Origin: Medakamo hakoo
Taxonomy: Eukaryota; Chlorophyta; Trebouxiophyceae; Coccomyxaceae
DNA: 64,000 nucleotides
Reading direction: 5' to 3'
Assembly (NCBI GenBank): GCA_026636295.1
Contig: CP089450.1
Coordinates: 992,001-1,056,000 of the forward strand
The translations under genes were made by a program, and so were the position numbers. Every line of letters begins with the position of its first letter. Position 1 is the stretch's first letter. Of this stretch, positions 49,813 through 59,316 are shown in pieces. The notes beneath the pieces were generated by a model. The model was given only the letters and a program-made list of their open reading frames with translations. It did no database searches and was not told the DNA's origin.

Positions 49813-52800
49813 TCACTCGCGCACGCGCACAAAGATGGGTAAGACGTCCAGGGGCGCGTCCAGTCCACGCAGCCACGTCGGGCCCCGGTGCAGTGGGCCG
49901 TCGGCCAGCCCGCCGCCCGCCGTGAGGGCCGGCCCGACCTCGCGCCAGCACCCAGGCGGCAGCCACACATCCCGGGACCGGGCGCCCCTGTCCAGGACCG
50001 GCGCGACGACGACGTCGTCGCCCAGGGCAAACTGGTCGTCGATGGCCAGGGCGTCCGGCTCGGACGGGGCCAGCCACCACATGGGGCGGCAGATGGGTTC
50101 GAGCGTGTGCGCGGCCGCGTCGGCCAGCGCGTGGAGCGTCGGCACAAAGAGGGCGCGCGTCCGCAGCGCGGCCGCGCACAGGGCTTCGACACGGGATGCG
50201 GGTCCGTCCGTCCCGGCCACGTCCCAGGGCGGGACGGAAAATTGGAGGGCGGGCATGAGCGCGTTGGTCTGTGTGGGGAGGGGATGGGGGGCGGAGGGGT
50301 GTGTGTGTGGTGTGGTGTGAGGGCGGGCGCGCGTGTTTCCACCCCCTCCCCCCCGCCTGTTTTTTTTCTTCGACCGCCCCGCCCCTCTCCCTCCCCCCCC
50401 CCCCCCCCTCCCCGCCCGCAAAGCCACACACAACGCACCTGCGTCCACCGGATCATGAGCTCGGCGTCGGGCTTGGCGCCAAAGTAGGCGTTGCCGCCAA
50501 TCATGTCCGGCAGCGTGAAAGGGTAGCCTTGCAGGCCCGACGTGAGCAGCGTCGGGATGATGGACCGCAGGCCGTTTGAGACGGACCACGTGGAGAACCG
50601 GTCGCCCATGCGCGTGAGCAGGGCGCCGGCCGCGGGGACGGACCCGCGGTGCCCCGTCCGCACCTCGGACGCCCCGCCCGCGAACCGGGCGGCGACTTCG
50701 GAGACGTACAGGCGCGTGTATTCGGTCGGGTGCGCGACCGGCACGCGCGTCCGGAACCGGGGCGGCAGGAAGCACGGCTCGCCCGCGTCGAATTTGAAGC
50801 CGTCCAGCCCCGTGGCGTCTTGGAGGGACCGCAGCCGCCCCACGAACCAGGCCACCGCCGCCGGGTTGGTGACGTCCAGCGCGCAGACGGGCGCGGTGTT
50901 CCACCACCGGAAGAAGCCGGGTTTCAGGAGGGACGGCAGGCGGGGGCGCCACCAGGGGCGGCGGCCGCCGCCGGCGCTGTCCTCGTCCGGGCGGGACTGG
51001 ATGAAGTAGCCTTTGGACGCGCCCTCCTTGTACGCGTCGGACTTGGCTTCGGCGAAGGGCATGACCCAGGCGGTGACCTGGGAGGGAGGGAGGGAAGGGG
51101 GGGGGGGGGTGAGGGGGGTGAGGGGGGGATGGGTGAGGGGGGAGGGGGGCGAGAGCGTGTGGAAGAAAAACCACGCGTGCGGAGGACGCGAGTGGGCACG
51201 GACCGCCCGGACCACACCCCCGCGCACACCCACCTTGAAGCCCATGGCGTGCAGCTGGGACACCATGCCCCGCGCGTCCGGGAATTTCTTGGGGTCGAAG
51301 GACAGGTCGCCGTAGAAGGGCTGCCACCGGTCGTCGATCTCCAACACGGACCGGGGCAGGCCGCGGGCGACGATCTCGTGCGCGTACCGCAACACCTTGG
51401 CCTGGTCCACCCCGCTAAAGTACCGGGCCCACGTCGTCCAGATGGGGGCTTCCAGGACGTCCTTGGACGGCGTGCGGCGCGGGGGTGGGAGGGGGGCCAG
51501 GCCCGCGCGGGTCGCGGCCCGCACGTCGGGCGCGGCGATCAGGGCGACGGACACGGACAGCCAGGGGGGTTGGGGCGGGGCGGACGCCGCCACGGCCGGT
51601 GCGTCCACAGACCGGAGGGAGGACGGGCGACCCGCCGCGTCGGCGGCCGCGTCCGCTGGCGGGGGCGGCGTGCCCCGCACGACCGCGACCGCGGCTTCCT
51701 CGACCGCCGCCGCCGCCGCGGCCGCCGCTTCTTCCGCGGCGGCCGCCGCCGCCGCCACCCAGCGTGGCAGGGCCGCGCTCGCAGCATCCACAGGCCCGCC
51801 CGCCTCGTCGTGCGGTGCCCAGTCCGCGAGCGGGTGGGAGACGCGGGGGCAGCGGTAGGACGCGCGCGCCTGGATGCGCAGCTGCCCGTCCCCACCCGCG
51901 GCCGGGCGGGGAGGACGCGGGGCGGCCGGCGCGTCCGGCCGGCGCGCGGCGGCGGCCACTTCAGGCCCGGCGCGCGGCAAGTACTCGCGCGCCATGTTCT
52001 GGACGCCGACGCCCCAGGACCGGCGGACGCCGCCGACGCCCGGCGCGCCGCCGCCGCCGGCCGGGCCCGCGTCGCGCGTCGTGACCTGGCGCACGGCGCC
52101 CGACGCCGGCGACCGGTCTTCCGCTTCCGACCAGCCGCCCAGACTGAACCAGCGTTTCAGGACGGGCGCGTTCAGGCCGACGTGCAGGAAGGGCGTGTCC
52201 GGGTCGGCGACGACGAGGAGGCCAGCGGACGTGACCCACTGCGCCGTGGCGAGCGTGTTCAGCCCATTGGGCCCGTTGTCGAAGGGGTAGCAGGGGCCGA
52301 CCTGTGTGTGTGTCCGTTTGGCGTGTGTGTTGTTGCTCGGTGGGCGGGTGGGGTGGGGTCGACCGGGCCCCGTCGCGCGCCGGACGGAACGGGGCGGGCC
52401 AAACCACCAACCATGGGTTGGTGGGTGGCGCGCGCGCTGACCTCGGACCACGCGCGCGCGCGCGCGCGCGCACCGTCGTGCTTCCCCCGCATGCCACGCG
52501 CACCGCCGAAAAAAAAAGAAAAACCACCGCCCTGCCTCACCTCCAAACACGCCCGCTCCAGCGGCCACAGCTGGCGCATCAGGTGGCCGCCCCCAAACCA
52601 GGACCCGGCCGGTTCCAAGTCCAGGCGCAGTTCCGCCATGGCCACCGTCGAGCCTTGCTGCACGGCCGGCGCGCTCGCGGTCAGCACAAAGCCGCCCTTG
52701 AGGCCGGCCGTCCACGCCGCGCCCTCGGCGGCGGCGGTGGAAGCGGGAATGGCTGTCAGCCTCGCCATGGGCGCGCCCGTCCGGGGTTCGCGCCAAGACA

Positions 52801-53218
52801 CTGAACAGCGGGCGCCCGTGACTTCCACGGTCGGCCCAATGCCTTGGCCGGCCGTGAGCGACGCGGCAGCTGGGCCGGGCGGAAGAGTTACGTGGCCACG
52901 CGCCGTGATTTTGCCATCCTTTTCCAGCTGAAAGAGGCCGCCGGGGCCCACGAAGAGCGATACACCTTCCGCGGAACCGGCCAGGACGAGCGGGCGGGCC
53001 ACCTCTTTCGCCGCCGACGAGGGCGGCACCACCGACGACGCGTCGCCCTTCCGGAACCGGGACGGGCTGCCGGGTCCACGGCCGTCCCCGCCCGTCGGCG
53101 GCATATGGACTGTCGCGACCGCGCGAGGTGGGACGGCGAGCGTGGCGCGGGAGGAAGGGCGGCGGCGGCGGTGCGGCGGCGCCGTGCCCGGCGTCGGCGC
53201 GAGCGTGGCGGAGCGCAT
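49813..53218 (-). CDS. MYORG-like GH31 glycosidase
   Basis: Four exons (53218-52541, 52301-51234, 51077-50439, 50268-49813), all phase 0, give about 946 residues. The catalytic half matches the animal MYORG branch of GH31 closely. Shared landmarks are PIWTTWARYF, VLEIDDRWQPFYGDLSFDP, MGFK/VTAWVMPF, FRWWNTAPVCALDVTNP, the nucleophile Asp in GFKFDAGE, and GDRFSTW at the acid/base position. Further matches are GLRSIIPTLLTSGLQGYPF, LPDMIGGNAYFG, LQFSVPPWDV, RPMWWLAP, DDVVVAPVL and RDVWLPPGCW. From family knowledge MYORG is an alpha-galactosidase in the secretory pathway. The first exon has an Arg/Pro-rich leader and GSWFGGGHLMRQLWPL. An Ala-rich linker sits near 51640-51790. The start ATG at 53218 is the first in frame. 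Confidence 0.88.
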
Positions 53219-53419
53219 TTTGAGTGGGGCGTGCGGACGGAAGGGGGACAATGCAGGGGCTGTGACGCGCACGACTGGGAGGGGACAGCCACGCACTCAC
53301 GCAAGCGGGTGCAGGCGGAAGCGCGCGAACGAGGAGGCGGGGGAGGCGAACGGGCTCCGCACACCCAACGCAGGAGTGTGCATGCATGGGCCCGAGCGTT
53401 TTTCCGACGTCGTTGTCAG

Positions 53420-54133
53420 TCAGTTTTCCCTGCGCGTTTTCCCTTCTTCCAGGAGTGGGGGAAAGGCGCGCATCCCACACGGGCGGCAGTCGCGCAACCC
53501 GCTAGCACACGGCCACGTGCGGACCCGGACGGCCACCAATGCCCCTGCCCCTGCGCACCCGCGGCGGCCAGGCTGTCGATCGATCGACGACACCAGACGG
53601 ACACGAAGCTTGACCTTGTCTAGTAACGAGCCGTCGTCCGTCCAGTCATCGTTGTGCACCCCCTGGGCCCGCGCACCCGCAACCATCAGGTTTTTCAGGG
53701 TTTCGTTGATCGTCACCGTCTTTGTGGAATTAGACAAGCTTTTTCCCGCGCATACAATGCGCACAAGAGGCGGCAGGTCGGCGGCGAACGTATGGCGGGA
53801 CCATACTTGGACGCACCGGGCCCACCGCCGGGCGGGCCGAGAGACTGCGCAGACGAATGAGGGCGATGGGCGCTGCCCCGCTTCTTCGTCGGAATAATAC
53901 TGCGCGCGCACCAGTGTGTCGTTGGCCGCGTTGCCCATGACTACCAGCGGGACTCCGCCCTCGCCTTGCAGTAGGGCGACGTCCTCCCAGGAGCGGGTGT
54001 CCGGATTCCAGGCCTTGGCAGGCGTGCGCGCAAGGAAGAGCGCATCGATGCCTGCCTTGGTGTCGAGCACATTTTCATCGACGAGGACATGCCCGGGCGG
54101 CGGCGGGTCAGGCGGCCCAACCGCTGTGGACAT
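53420..54133 (-). CDS. Orphan hypothetical protein, lower-GC
   Basis: I do not recognise this gene. An uninterrupted frame of about 237 residues runs from the ATG at 54133 (MSTAVGPPDPPPPGHVLVDE) to a TGA. The first two-thirds has a balanced globular composition (DALFLARTPAKAWNPDTRSW, GVPLVVMGNAANDTLV, CAGKSLSNSTKTVTINETL). The last 60 residues turn Arg/Cys-rich and may not be real coding sequence. Base composition and codon use are visibly less GC-extreme than in both neighbours. It sits 131 bases from the PYRR start, head-to-head. It could be a lineage-specific gene, a transferred gene or a decayed one. Confidence 0.45.
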   Translation of the reverse strand: MSTAVGPPDPPPPGHVLVDENVLDTKAGIDALFLARTPAKAWNPDTRSWEDVALLQGEGGVPLVVMGNAANDTLVRAQYYSDEEAGQRPSPSFVCAVSRPARRWARCVQVWSRHTFAADLPPLVRIVCAGKSLSNSTKTVTINETLKNLMVAGARAQGVHNDDWTDDGSLLDKVKLRVRLVSSIDRQPGRRGCAGAGALVAVRVRTWPCASGLRDCRPCGMRAFPPLLEEGKTRREN

Positions 54134-54264
54134 GATCCGGTAGGATTGTTCTCTGAATGTGCGTCCGGGCGGGTTGGAGCGTGGGAACGAAGAATGCAAG
54201 GGGCAGCGAAGAATTCAACTACAAGAAAACAAAGAACTTGCAACGTACGCTTGGCCAGCGAGTC
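54134..54264. promoter_or_regulatory. Divergent region, orphan / PYRR
   Basis: 131 bases between outward-facing ATGs, AT-richer than its surroundings (for example AATTCAACTACAAGAAAAC near 54210). Confidence 0.4.
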
Positions 54265-57004
54265 ATGCATGCCGTTCCGGGGAGGGGCGCGCCCCCACTC
54301 GCCGGGGCGCCGCGAGCGCCGCGTCGCCATGGACCGCCTCCTCTACCCAGCTGCAGCCAAGCTGGTCCTGCTGGCCGTCGGCGCCGTGGTGGTGCGGCGC
54401 CGTCGCTGCCGACGACGGCTGTCGTTGCACGCCGCGCCCGGCCTGCACAGCGACCGCCTGTCCAACATCCACCGCCTGCCAATAGCGCCCGACCACGCTC
54501 CATCCAGGTGCGCTGTTCGAGCTTGTGGAAGAAACGCGAGGTTTTCCCTCCCCGGGCTTGTTTTTGTGCGGCCGAATGCTGTCACCTGTGTGCTTCTTTT
54601 TCTCCCGTTCTTCTCTCACACGCGACCACGACAACGCTTCAATCCACAGGCACATGCAGCGCACGACGACGTTTTTGACAGGGGACACGCGTGGACGGGT
54701 GAGTCGACGGCGGTTTTGTTCTTCCTGCACGCGGCGCCAAAAAAAACGCGCGGCGACGGCGCAACCTAGCCACCACCATCCGTGCGTCACTCTCTCCTCC
54801 ACCAACCAACAGCCGCCGACGCCGCCCACCTCACCTCCGCGGCCGCCTTGGCCTTGGCGTCGGCAGGCGAGGCGGTACCTCATCCCTACGCAGGATGCGT
54901 CCTAGTCGGAGCGGACGGCCGCGTCTTGGCGGGCGGGCACACTGCGGCCGAGGGCGCCGCGCCAGCGGAAGCCACGGCGCTCTCGTCGCTCAACGGCGCT
55001 CGACCCTCGACAGCCTACCTCAACCTGGAGCCGGACGGCCGGGGTGGGGGCGCGGAGGCTGCTGCACGGGAGCTGGTGCGCGCGGGTGTGAGCACGGTCG
55101 TGGTGGGCATGCTGCGCCCGGAGGCGGGCGCGCGCGGCGCGGGCGCGGCCGCGCTGGCCCGTGCAGGGCTGGCGGTCGCCGTCTTGCCGTCGGCCGCCGC
55201 CGCCGCCGCCACCGCTCCATCCGCGGTCGGCGCGGACTTTGGGACGTCGCCCAGGGCCTTTCCGGCCGACCCGGCCCTGGCGGCCGCGGCGGCGGCGGCG
55301 GGCGGCGAGCCCTGGCCCGGGCGGGGTGGAGCCGCCCAGCCGCCGTGGCCGTGGCCCGCGGCCGCGCCGCCGGCGCCCGGCCGCCCCCCGACCGCGCCGG
55401 CCACGCCCGCCGACCTGGCCGCCGCGGCCGCCGCCTGCCTGTCCGCCAACGCGCCGCTCCTCGTCCGCGCCCTGACCGGCCGCCCTCTCGGCCTGCTCAA
55501 GTACGCGATGACGCTGGACGGCAAGATCGCGGCCTCGACCGGCCACGCGGCCTGGGTGTCCTCGCCCGCCGCGCGCGGCCGCGTGTTTGCCGCGCGCGCG
55601 GCGTCCCACGCCGTCGTCGTGGGCGGCAACACCGTCCGCCGGGACGACCCCCGCCTGACGGCCCGCCGACCCGACGGCTCCACGGCCGGCCACGCCCCCC
55701 TGCGCGTCGTCATGTCCCGCAGCCTGGACCTGCCGCCCGACGCGGCGCTGTGGGACACGGGCCGCGCGCCGACCGTCGTCGCGACGCAGGCGGGCGCCCG
55801 CCCGGACGTCCAGGCCGCCCTGGCGGCCCGGGGCGTGGAAGTCGTGGAATTCGGCTTCCTGACGCCGGGCGCCGTGGCCGACTACCTGGCGGCCCGCGGC
55901 GCGCTGCAGGTGCTGTGGGAGTGCGGCGGGCGGCTGGCCGCGCCCGCCATCGCGGGCGGCGCCATCCACCGCGTCATGGCCTTTGTCGCGCCCAAGATCA
56001 TCGGCGGCGACGCCCGCGCGCCCACGCCCGTCGGCGACCTGGGCACGGTGGCCATGGGGCAAGCGCTGCCGCTGGCCGGGGCCGCCTGGGAGGGCGTCGG
56101 GCCGGACGTGCTGTGCACGGGCTGGCTGCCCGGACCGGCGGGCGGTGGGGTGGCCGGCCTGGACGCCGCGGCGGGCCGGGGCGAGGGCGTCCGGTCCGAC
56201 GTGGCGGCGCCCGCGGGCGGCGCGCCGCTCTCGACGGGCGGCTTGGCCCCCTTGCTGCCGGGCGTGACGTCGTCCCTGGCCCGGCGGGCGTGCGCGCCGG
56301 GCGCGGCGCCTGGCCCGGCTGCGGGCGCGCATCCGCCGCCCCCCCCGCCCTCGCTCACCCCACCCCGCCCGCCCGTCCGCTTCTTCAAATCCTGGGGCCC
56401 GGCGGGCGACCTGTCCAACTTCTCGCCGCACGCGGTGCGCTTGCCCGCGGACGCCGTGCGGCCGGATGGAGGTGGTGGGAGTGCGGACGGCGGCCCCGCC
56501 GTCGAGTGGCGGACGGCCGAGCACTTTTACCAGGCCCAAAAATTCGCGGGCGTGGCCGACGCGGCCGCCGTGGATTTGGTCGCCGCCATTGCGGCTGCTC
56601 CTTCCCCTGAAGCCGCGGCTAAACTGGGCCGTGCTGCGCAACGCGACTCGCCTGGGCTGGTGCGCAGCGATTGGGAAGAGGCGAAGCAGGCCGTCATGGT
56701 GACCGCCCTCCGCGCGAAAGTCTGCGCCCACCCGTCCGTCCGGGCCGCCCTCCTCGCCACGGGCGCCGCCCCCCTGGTCGAGGCCTCACCCTCGGACTAC
56801 TACTGGGGCTGTGGCGTCGATGGGCAGGGGTGCAACGCGCTGGGCCGGGCGTGGGAGGCGGTGCGGGCGGAAGTGGTGAGCGGCGGCCTGTCCCCTCCTC
56901 CCCCTCCTGTCAACGGCCGGGCGGCGGTCGGCCTGCGCGCGGGCGGCGGCGGCGCGCAGCAGCAGGCGGAACAACAGCAGCAGCAGCAGCGGCAGGCTCG
57001 GTAA
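54265..57004 (+). CDS. PYRR: PYRR-type riboflavin reductase (dead deaminase + reductase + YbiA-like domain)
   Basis: Three exons (54265-54507, 54650-54698, 54813-57004) give about 827 residues. Frame is kept only if the Arg/Pro-rich transit peptide is read from this ATG. Residues about 98-230 are a RibD deaminase-like domain. Its zinc-binding positions are lost: the HAE box is PAE near 148-150, and the PCxxxxxxxxC box is LEPDGRGGG near 169-177. The reductase follows from LLKYAMTLDGKIAAS, with HAVVVGGNTVRRDDPRLTAR and LWECGGRLAAPAI. The C-terminus from about 620 is a DUF1768/YbiA domain (FFKSWGPAGDLSNFSPH, WRTAEHFYQAQKF). This order is that of plant plastid PYRR, which reduces the pyrimidine intermediate of riboflavin and hydrolyses reactive intermediates. 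A Gln-rich end is odd. Confidence 0.93.
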
Positions 57005-57064
57005 AGGTAAAGAAAGTCAAAAGTTGTGCCACACGTCGTCCCACCCACCCCCCACCCCCCGCCG

Positions 57065-59152
57065 TCACACGTAACCCGCCTCCTCCGCCGCCTGCAACGC
57101 CGCGAGGTCGGACCGCGCCTGGGCGTTGCCCGGCTCCAGCTGCAGCACCGTCCTCAGGTCCGCGCGCGCGCCAGGGACGTCGCCCAGCCCCCGGCGCGCC
57201 GCCGCCCGGCGCAGGAGCGCCTTGGGCGTCGTGCGCAGGCGCAGGGACGCCGTCGCGTCCGCTTCCGCGTCTTCAAAGCGCAGCAGGGAGAGGTGGGCCG
57301 CCGCCCGGTTGGACAGGGCGAGGTGGCAGGCCGGGTCGGCCGCGATGGCCGCGCTGTACGCTTCCACGGCACCCGCGAAGTCGCCCGCCCGGAAGGCGGC
57401 GTTGCCTCCCGCGCGCAGGGTGGCGGCGGTGGAGGCGGCAGCGGGTCGAGGAGGGGCGGCGCTCGTGGCGGCGGCCGGGCTGGGCGGGGACGCCACGGCC
57501 GTCGCTGCCGACGCGGCGGAAGGCGACGGCGAGGTCGGCGCGGCACCGCCGCCGGCGGCGGCTTCAGCAGCCAGCCCGGCCGCGGCCTGGGAGATCGCAG
57601 TCCGCGCCCGGTCCAGGGCCGGGCCCCACTCCCGCGCCAGCAGTGGGCCCAGGCGCACGGCCGCGGACAAAAGCGTGGCGGCCGACCCCGGCCCGCCCAA
57701 AAGCGTGACGCTGGCGGGGAAGGGCCGGGACGGGACGGGCAGGGAGACGGACGGCAGCCCGCTCAGGGCGACCAGGGCGCCCAACCCACGCACGCCCGCG
57801 CTCCAGGCGGCGCGCGGCGCGGCGTCGCCCTCCCCCCCGCCACCAGGCGGGTGCGGGCCGGGCAGGGAGGGCAGGACCAACACCCGGCCGCCGGCGACCG
57901 CCCGGGCCATCGCGTCGGCGGCCTCGCGCGCGACCGCGGCCGCGGCGGCGGGCGGCGGGGCCGGGCCGTCGTCCAGTGCTTCCTCGCCCGCCAGCACGCC
58001 GGCCGCCCGGCGCAGGCCGCGCAGCACCGCGCCACCCTCCCACTCCTCGGCCGAGACGAAGCGCGCCGCAGACGGGACGGAGGAGGCGAGGAAGGGGACG
58101 AGGTCGGCCGACGCGACCATGGCGGGGGACGCCCAGGCGACGGACGCGGCGCGCGCCGCGGCCGGCAGCGCGGCGACGCACGCGGGCTCGCCCCAGCACC
58201 CGTCGAACAGGTCGTCCACAATGATGAGCGTGGTCGCGGGCGCGTCGGGCGGCCGGCGGGCGGGCGGGGCCAAGCCCGCCGCGACGGCGGCCGCGGGCAG
58301 GGTCGCCACATCGGCCGCAAGCAGAGTTGCGTCGGCCGTGCGCAGCGCGGCCAGGCCGACGGCGGACGCCAGCGCCGCCGGCAACCCGGTCGGCGGGGAG
58401 GGCGCGAGCGCGAGGTCGGCCGCGCGGGCGGCCAGGCAGGCCGCGGCGCGCGCGCCCGTGCCGGCCAGGGCCGCGCCGCCGGCCGGCGCGGCGGAGTTGG
58501 GCGTGCGCGAGGCTTGAGGCGTGCCTTCCAGCGCGACGGGGCCGACGCCCGCGTCCGCGGGGTCGGGCGTGGCACCGACGAGCGTCGCGCCGGCTTCAAG
58601 CAGGCTGGGCAGGGCGGGGGTGGGCGCGCCGACCACCACCACGCGCGCGCCGGTGAGCGGGCCGGAGGCCGGGGACGGCTCCGGCGCGCCTGCCACCGGT
58701 TCCACCCAGCCTGACACGTCCACGGCCGGCGCCTGCATGTCCACGACGGCCGGGCGGCGGCGGCGGCGGCGGCGGGCCGTGGGCGACGGCGGCGGGGGTG
58801 GGGCAGCGCGGCGGCCGCGCCGACGGCGCCGGGTTGCCACACTGACGACGGACAGCAAAAGCGCGGCGAGCGCCGTCGCCAGGACGGGCGTCGGCGGCAG
58901 CCGCACATTGGGTGGTCGTTGAGAGACAGCCTTGGTCTTGGCCCCGCGGGTGGAGACGCCGGCCTCGTCCCCGCCCTCGGACAGCGGGTGGCTGGCTAGC
59001 GGTCGCAGCGGCGGGGCGGCGGCGGCGCCGTCCTCGTCTTCATCTTCGCCCGACCCGCCGCCGTCGTCGGCGCCCTCCCATTCTTCTTCCTCGACCTCTG
59101 GTGGAGAGGGAGGAGGCGGTGCGACCGGCCGCTTGGTCCAGGGAAAAGACAT
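57065..59152 (-). CDS. TOC64: Toc64/OEP64-like outer-envelope receptor
   Basis: Single exon of 695 residues. An acidic, Pro-rich N-terminus of 85 residues precedes one transmembrane segment at about 88-107 (VLATALAALLLSVVSVATRRR). A degenerate amidase-like domain follows, without an obvious catalytic Ser-cis-Ser-Lys set. Three TPRs end the protein (LRAGGNAAFRAGDFAGAVEAYS, ADPACHLALSNRAAAHLSLL, ARADLRTVLQLEPGNAQA). The order membrane anchor, inactive amidase and TPR clamp is that of plastid Toc64 or mitochondrial OM64, which dock Hsp90-bound preproteins. The long charged head before the anchor is unlike the land-plant protein. It ends 60 bases from PYRR, tail-to-tail. Confidence 0.88.
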   Translation of the reverse strand: MSFPWTKRPVAPPPPSPPEVEEEEWEGADDGGGSGEDEDEDGAAAAPPLRPLASHPLSEGGDEAGVSTRGAKTKAVSQRPPNVRLPPTPVLATALAALLLSVVSVATRRRRRGRRAAPPPPPSPTARRRRRRRPAVVDMQAPAVDVSGWVEPVAGAPEPSPASGPLTGARVVVVGAPTPALPSLLEAGATLVGATPDPADAGVGPVALEGTPQASRTPNSAAPAGGAALAGTGARAAACLAARAADLALAPSPPTGLPAALASAVGLAALRTADATLLAADVATLPAAAVAAGLAPPARRPPDAPATTLIIVDDLFDGCWGEPACVAALPAAARAASVAWASPAMVASADLVPFLASSVPSAARFVSAEEWEGGAVLRGLRRAAGVLAGEEALDDGPAPPPAAAAAVAREAADAMARAVAGGRVLVLPSLPGPHPPGGGGEGDAAPRAAWSAGVRGLGALVALSGLPSVSLPVPSRPFPASVTLLGGPGSAATLLSAAVRLGPLLAREWGPALDRARTAISQAAAGLAAEAAAGGGAAPTSPSPSAASAATAVASPPSPAAATSAAPPRPAAASTAATLRAGGNAAFRAGDFAGAVEAYSAAIAADPACHLALSNRAAAHLSLLRFEDAEADATASLRLRTTPKALLRRAAARRGLGDVPGARADLRTVLQLEPGNAQARSDLAALQAAEEAGYV

Positions 59153-59316
59153 CGCTGTTGTGGACGCGAGATTCCCTCCCTCTCTCTCCGCCCCGGAACC
59201 GGGAAATGAAAGGCAATGCGCGGCCCCACGCTCTCACTCTCTCCATCCCCCGTCCGTGGTGCCCCGTGTGTGCCACCGGCAGCCGCACAACACAACAGCT
59301 CGCACACCTCCACACC
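59153..59316. promoter_or_regulatory. Shared divergent promoter region, Toc64 / importin-9
   Basis: 164 bases between outward-facing ATGs. Assigned by position only. Confidence 0.5.

Noticed and set aside
52450-52475. Alternating GCGC run inside a GH31 intron as a functional element
   Set aside because: Short CG alternations are common in this base composition, and nothing else marks this one.
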